A stretch of 64,000 nucleotides of DNA from Echria macrotheca. Its lineage: Eukaryota > Ascomycota > Sordariomycetes > Sordariales > Schizotheciaceae. The first letter of the stretch is position 1, and each line of letters begins with the position of its first letter. Positions 54,224 through 64,000 of this stretch are shown in pieces. The notes under the pieces were generated by a model. That model made no database searches, was not told the DNA's origin, and worked only from the letters and a program-made list of their open reading frames with translations. The DNA lies in NCBI GenBank assembly GCA_030411725.1, contig MU839831.1:1302001-1366000 (forward strand), given 5' to 3'. Both the position numbers and the translations under genes were made by a program.

Positions 54224-55483
54224 ATGGCCCGTTTTATTACCTGCGAGCTCGCCATCACACACGACGGTCCATCTTACGCATCAAGGGGCCCGCTCCGGGT
54301 TGAGATTGAGCAAGGTTGCGAGCTGGACGACGAGACACAGAGCGATGAATCGGAGTTTCGACGACTAGTCTCCGTCTCAGAGAAAAATTCACGTCGATTC
54401 CCACCAGCAGCGACGCCAGCAAGCAACAAGATGTCTGGAGCACCGGCTACTAGCAGCAGAACCAAGTATTTCTTTAGTTTCCTCAGAAACCAACAACCAA
54501 AAAGGAAAAAACAACACCAGAAACAAATGCGGCCACCGAATACAGCCAGCCAGCCAGCGCTCGAACTGCCGCCGCTGTCGTTCGGTGCGCTCCAGCTCCA
54601 CAGTATCCCGGAGGAGGACCCAGTGCAGCCAGGCCCTACAGGTGCTACAGCCACAGCAGCAACAGCGTCCTCGGACTCATCCTCCCCAGCAGCCGAAGAC
54701 TTTTGCAGAAGCTTCCACTCTGCCTCGCCGACGGCCCGCACGCTGCTCAAGTCTTTCACTGGTCCCCGCGCAGAGTGGTTCAGCGTTCCGCCCGAACCAG
54801 ATGTCCCTCTGATCCAATCCCTTTCGGACATAGTCCGCTGGATTGCCGAGAATCACGTCGTCCGCTCCCTAGCCAGGCCGTTGGTAGTCGACATAGCCGG
54901 TAATGTCGCCGAGGGCATCATGCAGCTTTACTCAACCCCTTGGCTCGTATCTTCGGACCTAGGCCGTCACGTGCGGTACTTTCGGTGTCATTCGGGTGCT
55001 GCCGAGGCAGGAGTGCAGCTCAGCGGTCCGTATTTCTCGGTCCTCATTGAGAGGGGTACCACCCAGGCCGAGCCAAGGAGAAATCGGGGCCGTCCGAATC
55101 GGGTGGCAGCAACAAGGTTCACCGATGTGAGAAATGAGTTACTATTCAACCTTGGTGTCTTGTTGCTAGAAGTCGGCTTTGGAAAGCCCTGGGAAGAACT
55201 GAAGCGGGACGTGAACGATGCAGAGCGAGTCTCCAACATCGCAGGTGCGAGCAACACGGAGTTGGTAGGCGTATCCAACTATCAGGCAGCTGAGAAGTTG
55301 GCATTGCTAGTCGTAAGACCGATGGGTCCGGTGTATTCGAGAGTTGTAAGGAAATGTATAGGGTGCGACTTTGGGCTCGGAGAGACGGATTTGGACAGCG
55401 AGGACCTGCAGTGCCGCTTTGTCGAGCACGTCATCTCGGCGTTGAAAAAGCTGAGGCAGGATATGGAAGATATGGGTCCGTAA
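54224..55483 (+). CDS. DUF7580-type fungal protein
   Basis: The single-exon gene gives 419 aa. The N-terminal 190 residues are low-complexity (Pro, Ser, Gln, Ala) with basic patches. The C-terminal part has the block LFNLGVLLLEVGFGKPWEEL (about 305-324), then YQAAEKLALLV, and VRKCIGCDFGLGETDLDSED followed by an amphipathic helix to the end. This LLLE...GKPW...KCIGCDFG layout is that of DUF7580, a fungal C-terminal domain often found with degenerate kinase-like or NACHT-related proteins. The usual N-terminal part of longer DUF7580 proteins (about 550-650 aa) is shortened here. The function is unknown. The ATG at 54224 is used because the frame is open but without another Met until residue 69. 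A Met at 69 would remove most of the low-complexity leader. Confidence 0.8.
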   Translation: MARFITCELAITHDGPSYASRGPLRVEIEQGCELDDETQSDESEFRRLVSVSEKNSRRFPPAATPASNKMSGAPATSSRTKYFFSFLRNQQPKRKKQHQKQMRPPNTASQPALELPPLSFGALQLHSIPEEDPVQPGPTGATATAATASSDSSSPAAEDFCRSFHSASPTARTLLKSFTGPRAEWFSVPPEPDVPLIQSLSDIVRWIAENHVVRSLARPLVVDIAGNVAEGIMQLYSTPWLVSSDLGRHVRYFRCHSGAAEAGVQLSGPYFSVLIERGTTQAEPRRNRGRPNRVAATRFTDVRNELLFNLGVLLLEVGFGKPWEELKRDVNDAERVSNIAGASNTELVGVSNYQAAEKLALLVVRPMGPVYSRVVRKCIGCDFGLGETDLDSEDLQCRFVEHVISALKKLRQDMEDMGP

Positions 55484-55663
55484 CTGGGCTGCATAGAGGC
55501 ATCAGATAGAAGCAAATATTAGGAGCTCGACCTTGCGTGCCTCGTCTTACTCAGGATTGTTGTTTGATACCGGAAGAATCAATAAATCCCCCCCCCCGAT
55601 TGTACAGTACAACAACCAACCCAACATCGTCCTGTTACCATGACCGCCACAAATATCATCCAG

Positions 55664-57188
55664 TCAATCGATCTCCCTTCCCATAGCCCTACACCAAGCC
55701 TCAAACTGTTGTCTCCCAATCATCCCCTCCCCTGCAGAAAACCCATCACACCAGATATCCCTTGTTTCCACAATCGACTGAGCAATCCAACTCGCCTGCG
55801 ACATGAACAAACTGCTCACCAAACTTCCACACCCAAGCCGGCTCTCTCCCAGTGCCATAATCCGCGCCGCCAGCTCCTGCGACTCCAATTCGACATGCTG
55901 AAACCTCTCCGGCGCCAGCGCAACTAATAACCTCCCTTTCAGCAGCCGACACGTCGCATACGTCCCCCTCAGGGCTAGATGAAGCCCATCAGCATCATCT
56001 TCTCCCACCTCACCGTTTAGCGGCAGCACAGCCGTGTCGCGCCAGTCTGGGCCGCCGACTTCTTTTGAGAGTCCAATCCGGCGCTGTGCACAGCTAAGCC
56101 ACGAGAATAGCCGGTCCCGCGCGCTCTCGAGACATTCGATCATTTCCTCGATGGCTTCCCGAGACGGCGGGACGGGAGAACACAACAGGTCGGTGGTGCG
56201 CTTGAATTGCAGCGGGCCGCCGACGAGGTGCTCCCACAGCGGGAGGACGAGATCGGCGTAGTCGGCGAGCGATTCGTCCCGGAGGATCGCCTCGCGGAGG
56301 AGATGTTGCCAGGGTGTTTCGGCGAGGAAGCAGGGCTGGTTGGTTAGGAAGGCTTCTGTGACCTGGACTGCATGTTAACGGGGAAGTCTGTGAAAAGCAG
56401 GCGGGAGAAAAACATACGGCTGGTCCAACGTGGGCTGTAAGCAGGGCCAGCTCGAACTCGTCTCCGAAAGCAGCCACACCTCGGACTTGGATAAGGCGTG
56501 TGGCGCCGCCGATGTGACGGAGCCAGGAGTATGGTTTCCCACTGACGCTCAAAAGCTGTAGAACCAATGCTGAATAAGACTCCACAGTCTGACGGGAGTG
56601 AGGGGAACATACCTCAAAGACACCCAATAGCTGCGTCGCACAAAGCGTCTCGGGGGTACACCGCTGCTTGTCATCATCCAGCGCCACCTGCAGCGCCCTC
56701 AGCGCCTTGGAATAATGCGCCAACACGTCGGCCTCGGTCTCGGTCTCCCGAGTCCCCGTAATCATGGCCCTCCTCTTCGCAACCACGCAGTCCGTCGCAC
56801 TCGTCAGGGCAGACACATGTCCGTACCGGCTCGGAATGAACGAAAAGACCTTAGTGCTACCCAGCCGGGGCGCACGGGAGACGCCCGGTGCAGCACAGAT
56901 GGCCAGTCCGAGCCGGAGACCCGCCAGCGGCGCGAGACTGAGCAGCAGCGACTGGTTGTCGGCCGAGATGCCGGTGGGGACGATATGCACGACACCAAGA
57001 AAGACGGGATACTGGCCCCGGTTGGCGTTGCGCTTGCTGTCGCCGCGCTGTTTTCGGGTTATCGCGACGTCGCGCATGGCCCGGCGCCGGATGAGATTGC
57101 GCGTCTTGGGGTCGCGCGGCACGCTCGGGCCGTCGTAGGTGATGAATGCGAACTGGGAGGAGTCGGTGGTTGTTGATGAGTCCAGCAT
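55664..57188 (-). CDS. Fungal transcription-factor-domain protein without zinc cluster
   Basis: The three-exon gene is complement(55664..56362, 56418..56555, 56613..57188), giving 470 aa; introns are 57 and 55 nt. The N-terminus reads FAFITYDGP, then RNLIRRRAMRDVAITRKQRG (about 12-48). This is the start of a group of fungal regulators that keep the middle-homology region (fungal-specific TF domain, DUF3468 type) but lack the Zn2Cys6 DNA-binding cluster. Further motifs are the central LGVFE...LLSVSG, WLRHIGGATRLIQVRG, and CFLAETPWQHLLREAIL. Such proteins often sit in secondary-metabolite or nutrient gene groups. It is divergent from the carbonic anhydrase gene and upstream of an O-methyltransferase and a P450, so it could be their regulator (inference). 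DNA binding is not guaranteed. Confidence 0.88.
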
Positions 57189-57341
57189 CTTGTTGGTGTT
57201 CGTTTTCCTTTTCGGAATCTTGTTAATAATAACAATCGTAAAAATAGTGGACCGGTCACCAATAACCAGGGAGCTGCTGTCCAGATTAAGAGTTCATCTT
57301 TGATGATTAGAATGTTTGCTCGGCACTGGTCGGTATATGTC

Positions 57342-57536
57342 TCATTTGTCAGCCTGTAACGATGAGTGTCGGAAGGGAGAGGCACAAGGTGTGACGAAGC
57401 CAACAGGGGTACCGATGCCCCAAAACGGGTTAGCGTAATCACACGGGGTTGTCTCCGGGACGAACCGATCACAGAAGCACGTTGACTTCCCGTTTGGGCC
57501 ATTGGTCCCCTTGGTTGGAGGGTTGGGAGTCGACAT
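57342..57536 (-). CDS. Possible 64-aa peptide gene
   Basis: An ATG at 57536 opens a 64-codon frame. The peptide is Pro/Thr/Gly-rich at the start, with four cysteines (CFC, C, C), and has no signal peptide. The TATATA box at 57618 could serve this strand as well as the carbonic anhydrase gene. It overlaps nothing else. Chance cannot be excluded. Confidence 0.3.
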   Translation of the reverse strand: MSTPNPPTKGTNGPNGKSTCFCDRFVPETTPCDYANPFWGIGTPVGFVTPCASPFRHSSLQADK

Positions 57537-57617
57537 TGTGATGACTGAGGGCGGTACAGGACGTTGATCCGTTGGATCCGGTCGACGTATTGAGATGTCT
57601 CTGGTGAAGGAAAGGTC

Positions 57618-57625
57618 TATATAAA
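57618..57625 (+). promoter_or_regulatory. TATA box of the carbonic anhydrase gene
   Basis: TATATAAA lies 133-140 bp upstream of the ATG at 57758 and is followed by a pyrimidine-rich leader. Confidence 0.55.
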
Positions 57626-57757
57626 CCTGATTCCATCGAGGAACATGTTTTTTTCGTCTCGGACAAGATTCAACAGTCTATTGCATTTCCCTCTGCACTC
57701 CCCAACTCATAAATCAGCTCACTTACACGTCAAAAATCCCCTCCCAACAATTGCAAA

Positions 57758-58520
57758 ATGTCGGCAAGCATTGCAAACCTTCTCCAACGCAACGAGTAAG
57801 GAGTTCTCTTTTCCTAGCTTTATTTGCACAGGCTAACAAGCAATAGGGAAACCTCGAAAACCCACACACCCATCCCAACCCTCGCTGAGCTCAAAGCTGC
57901 CGGAAGCCCTGGGCCTAAGACCATGATTGGTACGTTTCCTCGCCCCTCTTAGACAACAGCACCAACTGATTCTTCACAGTCACCTGCATGGACCCCCGCT
58001 GCATCCCCGAGGTCTTTATGAATATCAACATCGGAGGTATGTACAATACGACAAACTTACACTGTCACGTCCGTATTAACTTTCCGCCAGAAGTCGTGGT
58101 TTCTCGCAACGCCGGCGGCAACGTGCGCCACGCCGTGCGCGACATCTCCATCATGGACCAGCTTTTCGGTCTCGAAGAGCTGTGCATCATCCACCACACC
58201 GACTGCGGCACGTTGTCCTTCACCAACGACGGGCTGCGCAGCAAGGTCAAGGCCAATGTCGAGGAGAAGTACTGGCCCGAGGTTGACCGGATCGATTGGG
58301 GTGCTAATACCGAGTATGTCTCCTTTCGGTTTTTTTTCCCTTTGCCTCTTCGACTTCTTGGGACCTGCGCTAATACGAGGAATGTAGTATTGTTGAGAGT
58401 GTCAAGGGCGATCTCAAGTGGGTCAAGGAGAGCCCGCTCATGAGTGACCAGGTCAAGAAGGGAGCTCAGGGCTTCGTGTTTGACATCAAGACTGGCAAGG
58501 TTGAGAAGGTTGAGGTTTAA
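57758..58520 (+). CDS. Beta-class carbonic anhydrase
   Basis: The five-exon gene (57758..57795, 57847..57929, 57980..58036, 58091..58313, 58388..58520) gives 177 aa; introns are 51, 50, 54 and 74 nt. It interconverts carbon dioxide and bicarbonate. Zinc ligands Cys43 (C-M-D-P-R), His95 and Cys98 (HHTDCG) and the catalytic Asp45/Arg47 pair are all present, as is the SRNAGG loop at 64-69. The length fits the small plant-unlike, short beta-CA group; there is no targeting peptide, so cytosolic. Splicing restores VTCMDPRC and GEVVVSRNAGG exactly. It sits between a regulator and an O-methyltransferase, which may be accident. Confidence 0.95.
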
Positions 58521-59060
58521 GTGATGCCTGGGGACTGGACGAGATACCGTCGCCATAGTTCACGGCAATATCTATCGGTAGTTTCTAATGGCATAATCTC
58601 CCTTCCGCTATTTGCAATGTCATTTACTCCTTCTAACGTCGCGGGAGTTCATGGTATCCATGTAGATATATCCGATTACCTAAGATTCCAACAGTATTGT
58701 TCGGAGTGTCCCGAGAACTGCCAGAAGGATCAATCCAGCCAAGACCCGGGCAAGCTAACGACCAACCCGCATAAACGACGTGTCACTGGCCCCGGTCCCC
58801 CCACCGGCAGACCGCGATCCAACTTGCTGACGATGGCGGCCGACGGCGGGAAAGAGGAGTCAACGACAAAACTAGTGGAGTGTGCTGGCACCGGACCACA
58901 AGTGCCAAGACCTTGTTCCGAGCGAGTGACTCTCCACCAAGATGATAAAAGCAGGGGCGGGGTCGGCATCTTGAGTTGTTTTCTTCCTTCATACCAACTC
59001 ATATTATATCGTTTGTACAACCTTGGTATTTTATATTGGATAGAGTGAAGTCGGAATACA
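58521..59060. other. Intergenic, about 0.54 kb
   Basis: It contains the O-methyltransferase promoter; no gene is supported. The stretch before 59061 is T-rich. Confidence 0.5.
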
Positions 59061-60514
59061 ATGGCTCTCCCCACGAAACAAGAAGTGAGCGACCTAGTTG
59101 CTTCCCTCGGCGAAGTCGCAAAGGGATATGCCGACACACCGGATCTCGAGGGCTACATGTCACGGGTGCAGATCATTGCGAAAGCAAAGGAATTGGTCAG
59201 AACTCTGACCACGCCGGACCAGATTCCCAATTATCATGGCCTTAATGTTCGAACCCCTAACAACACTGTTTTCGGTTCCTGACCGTGACTGACGCATCCC
59301 AGATGGCCGAGCTCATAGCCATCAGGACGTTTATGAGACTGGGTGTCCTAGATGCAATCCCAAAGACCGGAGCCATCTCCCTCACGGACTTAGCGAAGGC
59401 GACAGGAGCACAGGAATCTCTCCTTGGTAAGCAATAAGATGCCCGATATGGATTTCCCGACTAACACGAAGCAGAGAGAATGGCGCGCATCCTAGGTAAT
59501 AACTCACGTCAACCATGTGCTCTCTCTCTCTCCACAGCGTTCCTTGGCTAAATTCTCAAAGTGGCCACCGGCTTCCTCGACCAGACGCTCCCCACAGGCG
59601 GCGCCTACAAACACACCAAATTCTCGCTCTCCTACCTCCTCGACCGCCCCTCGCCCGGCCATCTGTTCCTCGCCATGTATGACGACTGGTTCAAACACAT
59701 GGTCGCCTTCGACGACTACCTCGCCGCGCGCGGTCTCCCCGACTCAGCCCGCGAGCCCGACGACCCCCTGCACAACCCGTACACCTTCGGGTCCGGTCAG
59801 GACGGCACGCCCGTGTGGGCCATCATGGCGCAGAACCCCGAGCGGCTGGACTCGTTCCAGAAGGGCATGGCGGGGATTGACGTTGCTATTCCGGTGGTGG
59901 GACATTTCGACTTTGGGGTGCTCGCGGACGACGACGGCACCGGCGAGAAGAGGGTGCAGCTTGTTGATGTCGGCGGTGGGCACGGTGTGGTTCTCAGCAA
60001 GATTTTGACGGCGCATCCGACGCTTGATCCGGGCAGGACGGTGCTTCAGGAGAGGGCGGATGTGATCGGCCTGGCGAAAACAAATGGGGTGCTTCCTGGG
60101 GAGGTGAGGTTGATGGAGCATGATTTTATGACGGAGCAGCCTGTTAAGGGTACCTAAGCATTTACGTCTTTATTTGGTTTTAGCTAACGAGCCCCAGGAG
60201 CAAAAGCCTACTTTATGCGCATGATCCTCCACGACTACGCCGACGCGGTGGGCATTGACATCCTCAAGCGCCTCGCCGACGCCATGGCGCGGGACTCGCG
60301 GGTGCTTGTCTGCGAGATGGTTTTGGCATCGCGCGTCGGAGAGCACGATTTCGCCTCGGCCGTGCTGGACCAGGCCGTCATGACCATGGGTGGCAAGGAG
60401 CGCACAGAGGAGGGATTCCGAAGTATGCTTGAGGCCGCTGGTCTTGAGCTTGTTCAGACATGGAGAGCACCAGGTGTGCCGGGCGGATGTGTTGAGGGAC
60501 GGTTGAGGAGGTGA
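59061..60514 (+). CDS. SAM-dependent O-methyltransferase, secondary-metabolite type
   Basis: The five-exon gene (59061..59246, 59303..59426, 59475..59495, 59562..60149, 60198..60514) gives 411 aa; introns are 56, 48, 66 and 48 nt. Exon 3 is only 21 nt (ERMARIL). The N-terminal winged-helix dimerisation part (about 60-110) is followed by the SAM motif QLVDVGGGHG (about 243-252) and the catalytic MILHDY with His near 317, the general base of plant-type O-methyltransferases. The closest type is the sterigmatocystin/aflatoxin-like O-methyltransferase group that methylates phenolic hydroxyls. The phenol substrate is not known. The first donor (GTTCGA) is non-standard but the frame and motif continuity support it. 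The P450 follows in the same direction after 370 bp. Confidence 0.93.
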
Positions 60515-60884
60515 AGCGGTTGTTTATGTGTATGCCACGGGAACAGATTATGCAGGAGTTGCCAGAAACAACGAATCCGCCAGTCTTACAATTAAAACAT
60601 GGCACAAAAGCCGGGATTTAACGCTCGAAGACTACCTACACTCGATACTATAATTCACCCTTGGAATCATGAACCGGCGCGCGGAAATAAGCAGCGGCCG
60701 CCAATTTCTTCCAGGTGTAAGAGCTAACCAATGGCCACTATTCATTCCTTCTTGGCGCATCCTTCTGCTGACGGGCGTCGAGACGCGATCCCTCTCCCAA
60801 GTATCGGTCAACCGTGCCCTCGGATACAATTCTGAATCGGATTTTCTTCCTTCTCTCCATCACTTCCCCCCAAGAATTGCAAAG
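60515..60884. promoter_or_regulatory. Gap between O-methyltransferase and P450
   Basis: 370 bp between two co-oriented genes. The P450 frame is open across most of it without a better start, so part may be 5' leader. Confidence 0.45.
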
Positions 60885-62623
60885 ATGCTAGCGCCTCTAC
60901 TTATCGCAGCATCATTGCTGTTTCTCAGCTACCTCTACCGCCAGTTGCGTTTCAAGCGGTTCAGCAAGTATGCATCTCTCCCACAACTTCCCAATTCACT
61001 GCTTTTAGGCCATCTTGGTAAGCTCGGAGAGTACATGAAGCGCGGGCCGGCCGATGTACATCCGGATACCATGTTCACCAACATGCACAATGACCTCAGC
61101 CGGCCCCCGCTCATGATGGTCGACCTGTGGCCGCTCAACCGCCCGACAGCCGTGATCACAAGCCATGAACTCGCCGAGCAAATCACCAGGCCATCAAAGA
61201 TGTTTGCGACCAGCACACCCAAGAACGACATGGGCTATCTCGAGCCCTTGATCGGCTCGTCCTCTATTCTGGCGGCTCACGGCGAGAAGTGGAAGGGTCT
61301 ACGTCGCCGATTCACGGCAGGGTTTGCACCATCACATCTCATGACACTCCTTCCCCTGATGGCCGAGAAGACCGGGGCTTTCATAGACGCGCTGGACACA
61401 TATGCCCAAACGGGCCAGGTATTTGGGCTTGTCTCGAACATCACCAGCTTAACCTTTGATATCATTGGTGCTGTCGTCATCGGTGTTGACCTTGGTGCTC
61501 AGTCCGAGTCCGATGATAACAACGAACTTCTCCGACTATTCAGAGCTCTGCTTGCGACTTTCTCCGACGACAAGACAGATTATCCCTGGTGGTTGATCCC
61601 CCACATCAAAATCCGACGCAATCGACTGGGAAGACAGATTGACCATATCCTTCGAGAAATCGTGCGGAAAAAGTGGGCAGATCGACAGCAGGCCAAGTCC
61701 TCGAGCAGAGAGAAGTCCCTTCGGGACCGCAGCATTCTATCGCTGAGCCTGGACGAGTACGGAGACCAGATCGAGCTGTCAGAGAAACAAATCAACGAGA
61801 CGGGCGACCAGCTCAAAACTTTCTTGCTGGCCGGGCACGACACAACCAGCACGGCTATTTCGTGGGTCTTTTACGAGCTCACTCGAACTCCGCAAGCACT
61901 CCAGGCCGTCCGGGCCGAACTCGATGCCATCTTCGGGCCCGACACGGCACCAGACAAAGTCCTGGCCCAGCTTCTGTCTCCACCCCAGCCGGGCACCCAG
62001 CACCCAATCCACCGCATGACTTACATCTCGGCTGTGATCAAGGAGGCCTTCCGCGTCCATCCGTCCTCGGGCAGCGCCCGCGAACCGCCGGATGGATCGC
62101 GATATACCGTGCGTGCGCCGGACGGGACCGAACATTGTCTCAACGGAACAATCATCTATATCTGCCACACCATTATCCAGCGGGACCGGAGTGTGTTCGG
62201 CAGCTCGGCCGACGATTTTGTACCGGAACGCTGGCTTGACGAAAGAGCTGCCGAGTATCCCGCCTCGGCGTGGCGACCGTTCGAGAGGGGACCTCGGGCG
62301 TGTATCGGACAGGAATTCGCAAATATCGAGATCAAGGTGATCATTGCCATGGCGGCCCGCCGGTACGACTTTGTCAAGGTCGGGCTGGGCGAGCTGGTCT
62401 TGGATGATCAGACGGGCGAGCCGAAGCTTGGCGAGGACGGGCAGTACCTGGTCAAGTCTGAACTGTACAAGGTTTGTTTCTGTCCCCGGTTTTACACTTT
62501 TTCAAATCAACTGTCAATGTCAATCTTCCTGTCAGATTGCTAACGCCTGAAAATCATTAGACACGTCAGGTCATTGCGAAACCGGTCGATGGGATGCGGA
62601 TGAAGGTCAAGCTGGCGTCGTAA
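60885..62623 (+). CDS. Cytochrome P450 monooxygenase
   Basis: The two-exon gene (60885..62471, 62561..62623) gives 549 aa with an 89-nt intron near the 3' end. An N-terminal anchor (LLIAASLLFLSYLY, about 4-17) should hold it in the ER membrane. The oxygen-binding I-helix AGHDTT (about 315-320), the KEAFR form of the K-helix E-x-x-R (about 385-389) and the heme loop FERGPRACIG (about 465-474, Cys ligand near 473) are complete. The overall pattern fits E-class fungal P450s related to CYP59-type (StcS-like) enzymes, consistent with the O-methyltransferase beside it. The substrate is unknown. An in-frame ATG at 60669 would put 72 extra hydrophilic residues before the anchor and is rejected. Confidence 0.95.
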
Positions 62624-63304
62624 ATCTTTCCCCCCAATTTGCACCTCGGAACCAGAATTCTAGACCATCACAAAACAATCCATTCCAAATGGCACTTCAA
62701 GTCAAAGTGTTTCCTGTCGTGCCACTGTCTCCTCTGATTGGCCTGTCGTCTAGAACGTTTCGAGCAAGGCCCCCCTGAATTACAAATCGGCGCCCGCACG
62801 GCGATCGATCTGCACCCCCGTCACCCCGCACCAGCGAAACAACCCCTTCGCGTTCACATCTGAAACGTTGGGACGAGCAGGTGCAACCGCGAGGAACACT
62901 GCAGAACGCGCCGAAGGAGACGAACCCCCGGGCCAGGATAAGCCATGTCAAACACGCCCGAAGAAAAAATCAGGCCACAATCGCCCATGTTGCGCGCCAA
63001 GGTCGCATACCCCTTGCTTCAGCCTTACCCAGCCATTGGGGGCTGCCGGTTCCTTTGTTCATCATCGATTTTTAAAAAAGATGGTCGTCTCAATTACTGG
63101 AATTGTTCCTTTCTCATATTTGAGATCTCCGACTTGGCATTTATTCTCGAGGGGAGTCACTTATTATTCAGCGCCCGTCCTCTCTTTCTCGGGTATTGTT
63201 CCTTTCCCTGATGTTGTGCACGCACGCATTTTCCATTTTGCCATAACTTTGCCCCTCGGCCTTTTTAGTTCTGCCTGTGTTGCCCATCTTCCGCCCACTT
63301 CAGC
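62624..63304. other. Intergenic, about 0.68 kb
   Basis: No supported gene. It ends in a pyrimidine-rich leader before the ORF at 63305. Confidence 0.45.
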
Positions 63305-64000
63305 ATGTATCCGTCCGTCATGCCGCAGTCCGAGCTGCTTGCGAAGATGGAGGACAACGCCGCCATTATTACCAACAAGTCACTCTCATTGCGGGAATCG
63401 CCACGACGGAACCAACCAACTGTAGAGGACGAGGAATCGAGCTCCGACTCATCAGAAGAGAGTTCGAACTCGGACTCGGCTACGACGACATTGTCCCGGA
63501 GGTCGCAGCAGCCGGAGAGACAGCGGCAGCTCGCTGGTAGGGAAAACCCACGGCTCCGGAGTCCGGAGCGCAGGAGCATAGCCGAACGGCCGACTCAGTC
63601 CCGGCCAAAGAGTGCGTCGCCGGCGATACGGCGGATGCAGAGGAGTGTCTCCAGACCTGGCGCCCAGAATCTCGACTCCAGCTCCAGCGGTGCCGAAGTT
63701 CATAATAAGCTAGGACGCCCTCGAAGCTCGACATCACCTCCGGAGCCACAAGGAAGCAAAAGGAGACACATGGTGCGAAACACCTCTCCTCCCGCTATCA
63801 AACCCTCCGCTCCTGTGAAGCCAGATGCACTCAGCTTCTTGGATCCCGACTCCCCCCCGGTAACCGAGGAACACCTCCGACGAGTCATCGCCGAGTCGTC
63901 AGCCATGTGGTCGCCCCGGAGCGCGTCTTCCTCGTCCAGCAGCACGAACAGTGACAGCGCGTCCGAGTCCCACCGCAGCATGGCCGAGACCGACGCAACC
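63305..64000 (+). CDS. Ser/Arg/Pro-rich hypothetical protein, 3' truncated by the window
   Basis: From the ATG at 63305 the frame is open for 232 codons to the last base of the window. The peptide is highly disordered: acidic Ser runs (about 40-60), basic SPERR/RRMQRS patches, PPAIKPSAPVKP, then TEEHLRRVIAESSAMW (about 195-210) and a long Ser tract. No domain is reached, so it may be the disordered leader of a larger enzyme or scaffold. Codon use is normal for the window. The end is incomplete. Confidence 0.65.
   Translation, partial: MYPSVMPQSELLAKMEDNAAIITNKSLSLRESPRRNQPTVEDEESSSDSSEESSNSDSATTTLSRRSQQPERQRQLAGRENPRLRSPERRSIAERPTQSRPKSASPAIRRMQRSVSRPGAQNLDSSSSGAEVHNKLGRPRSSTSPPEPQGSKRRHMVRNTSPPAIKPSAPVKPDALSFLDPDSPPVTEEHLRRVIAESSAMWSPRSASSSSSSTNSDSASESHRSMAETDAT

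Noticed and set aside
60669..60884. Upstream in-frame ATG for the P450
   Set aside because: It would put 72 hydrophilic residues before the membrane anchor, unlike any ER P450.

Overview
This window is nuclear DNA from a filamentous ascomycete (Pezizomycotina; Sordariomycetes is my inference, not proven). The grounds are small genes on both strands, short GT-AG introns (about 46-145 nt, many with a CTAAC-like branch site near the acceptor), fungal-only families (2EXR, DUF7580, fungal transcription-factor domain, Zn2Cys6), abundant TACCTAGGTAGGTA-type intergenic motifs, and one extremely AT-rich transposon carcass that looks like repeat-induced point mutation. Splice models were built by hand. 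Each complete multi-exon model given gives an exact multiple of three and carries the family motifs across the junctions.

Layout: 0.1-10 kb holds a GNAT acetyltransferase, a secreted beta-lactamase-like hydrolase, a GPI-anchored fasciclin protein and a membrane-tethered PLL-like lectin propeller. 10.8-18.4 kb holds a GRE2-like reductase, two divergently transcribed paralogous AIG1/GIMAP-like GTPases, a small membrane protein and a GRF-type zinc-finger protein. 18.4-31.6 kb is gene-poor: two cysteine-rich secreted proteins, a lone Sin3-type PAH protein with a broken frame, a secreted sedolisin protease and a solo LTR. 31.6-45.8 kb holds a protein with a C-terminal Zn2Cys6 cluster divergent from an HSPA12-like Hsp70, a 2EXR protein, a large inverted-repeat transposon, a ferroportin, a triplet-repeat foldback element and a mitochondrial-type zinc alcohol dehydrogenase. 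46-48 kb holds intron-containing tRNA-Glu and tRNA-Asp genes and an ankyrin pseudogene. 49-57 kb holds an intronless, very GC-rich FAD monooxygenase, a Gly/Asp-rich Myb-like protein, a second copy of the transposon end and a DUF7580 protein. 55.6-62.6 kb reads like a small tailoring gene group (transcription factor, beta-carbonic anhydrase, O-methyltransferase, cytochrome P450) with no synthase in view. A Ser-rich ORF runs off the right edge.

The most interesting items are the divergent GTPase pair with a shared intron position; the roughly 1 kb inverted-repeat element with intact ends, AT-saturated interior and a second solo end 14 kb away; the (TAG)n/(CTA)n foldback element; the PAH gene whose frame is restored only by a 17-nt GT...AG segment; and the apparently dicistronic tRNA pair. 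No CRISPR, rRNA or viral genes were seen.
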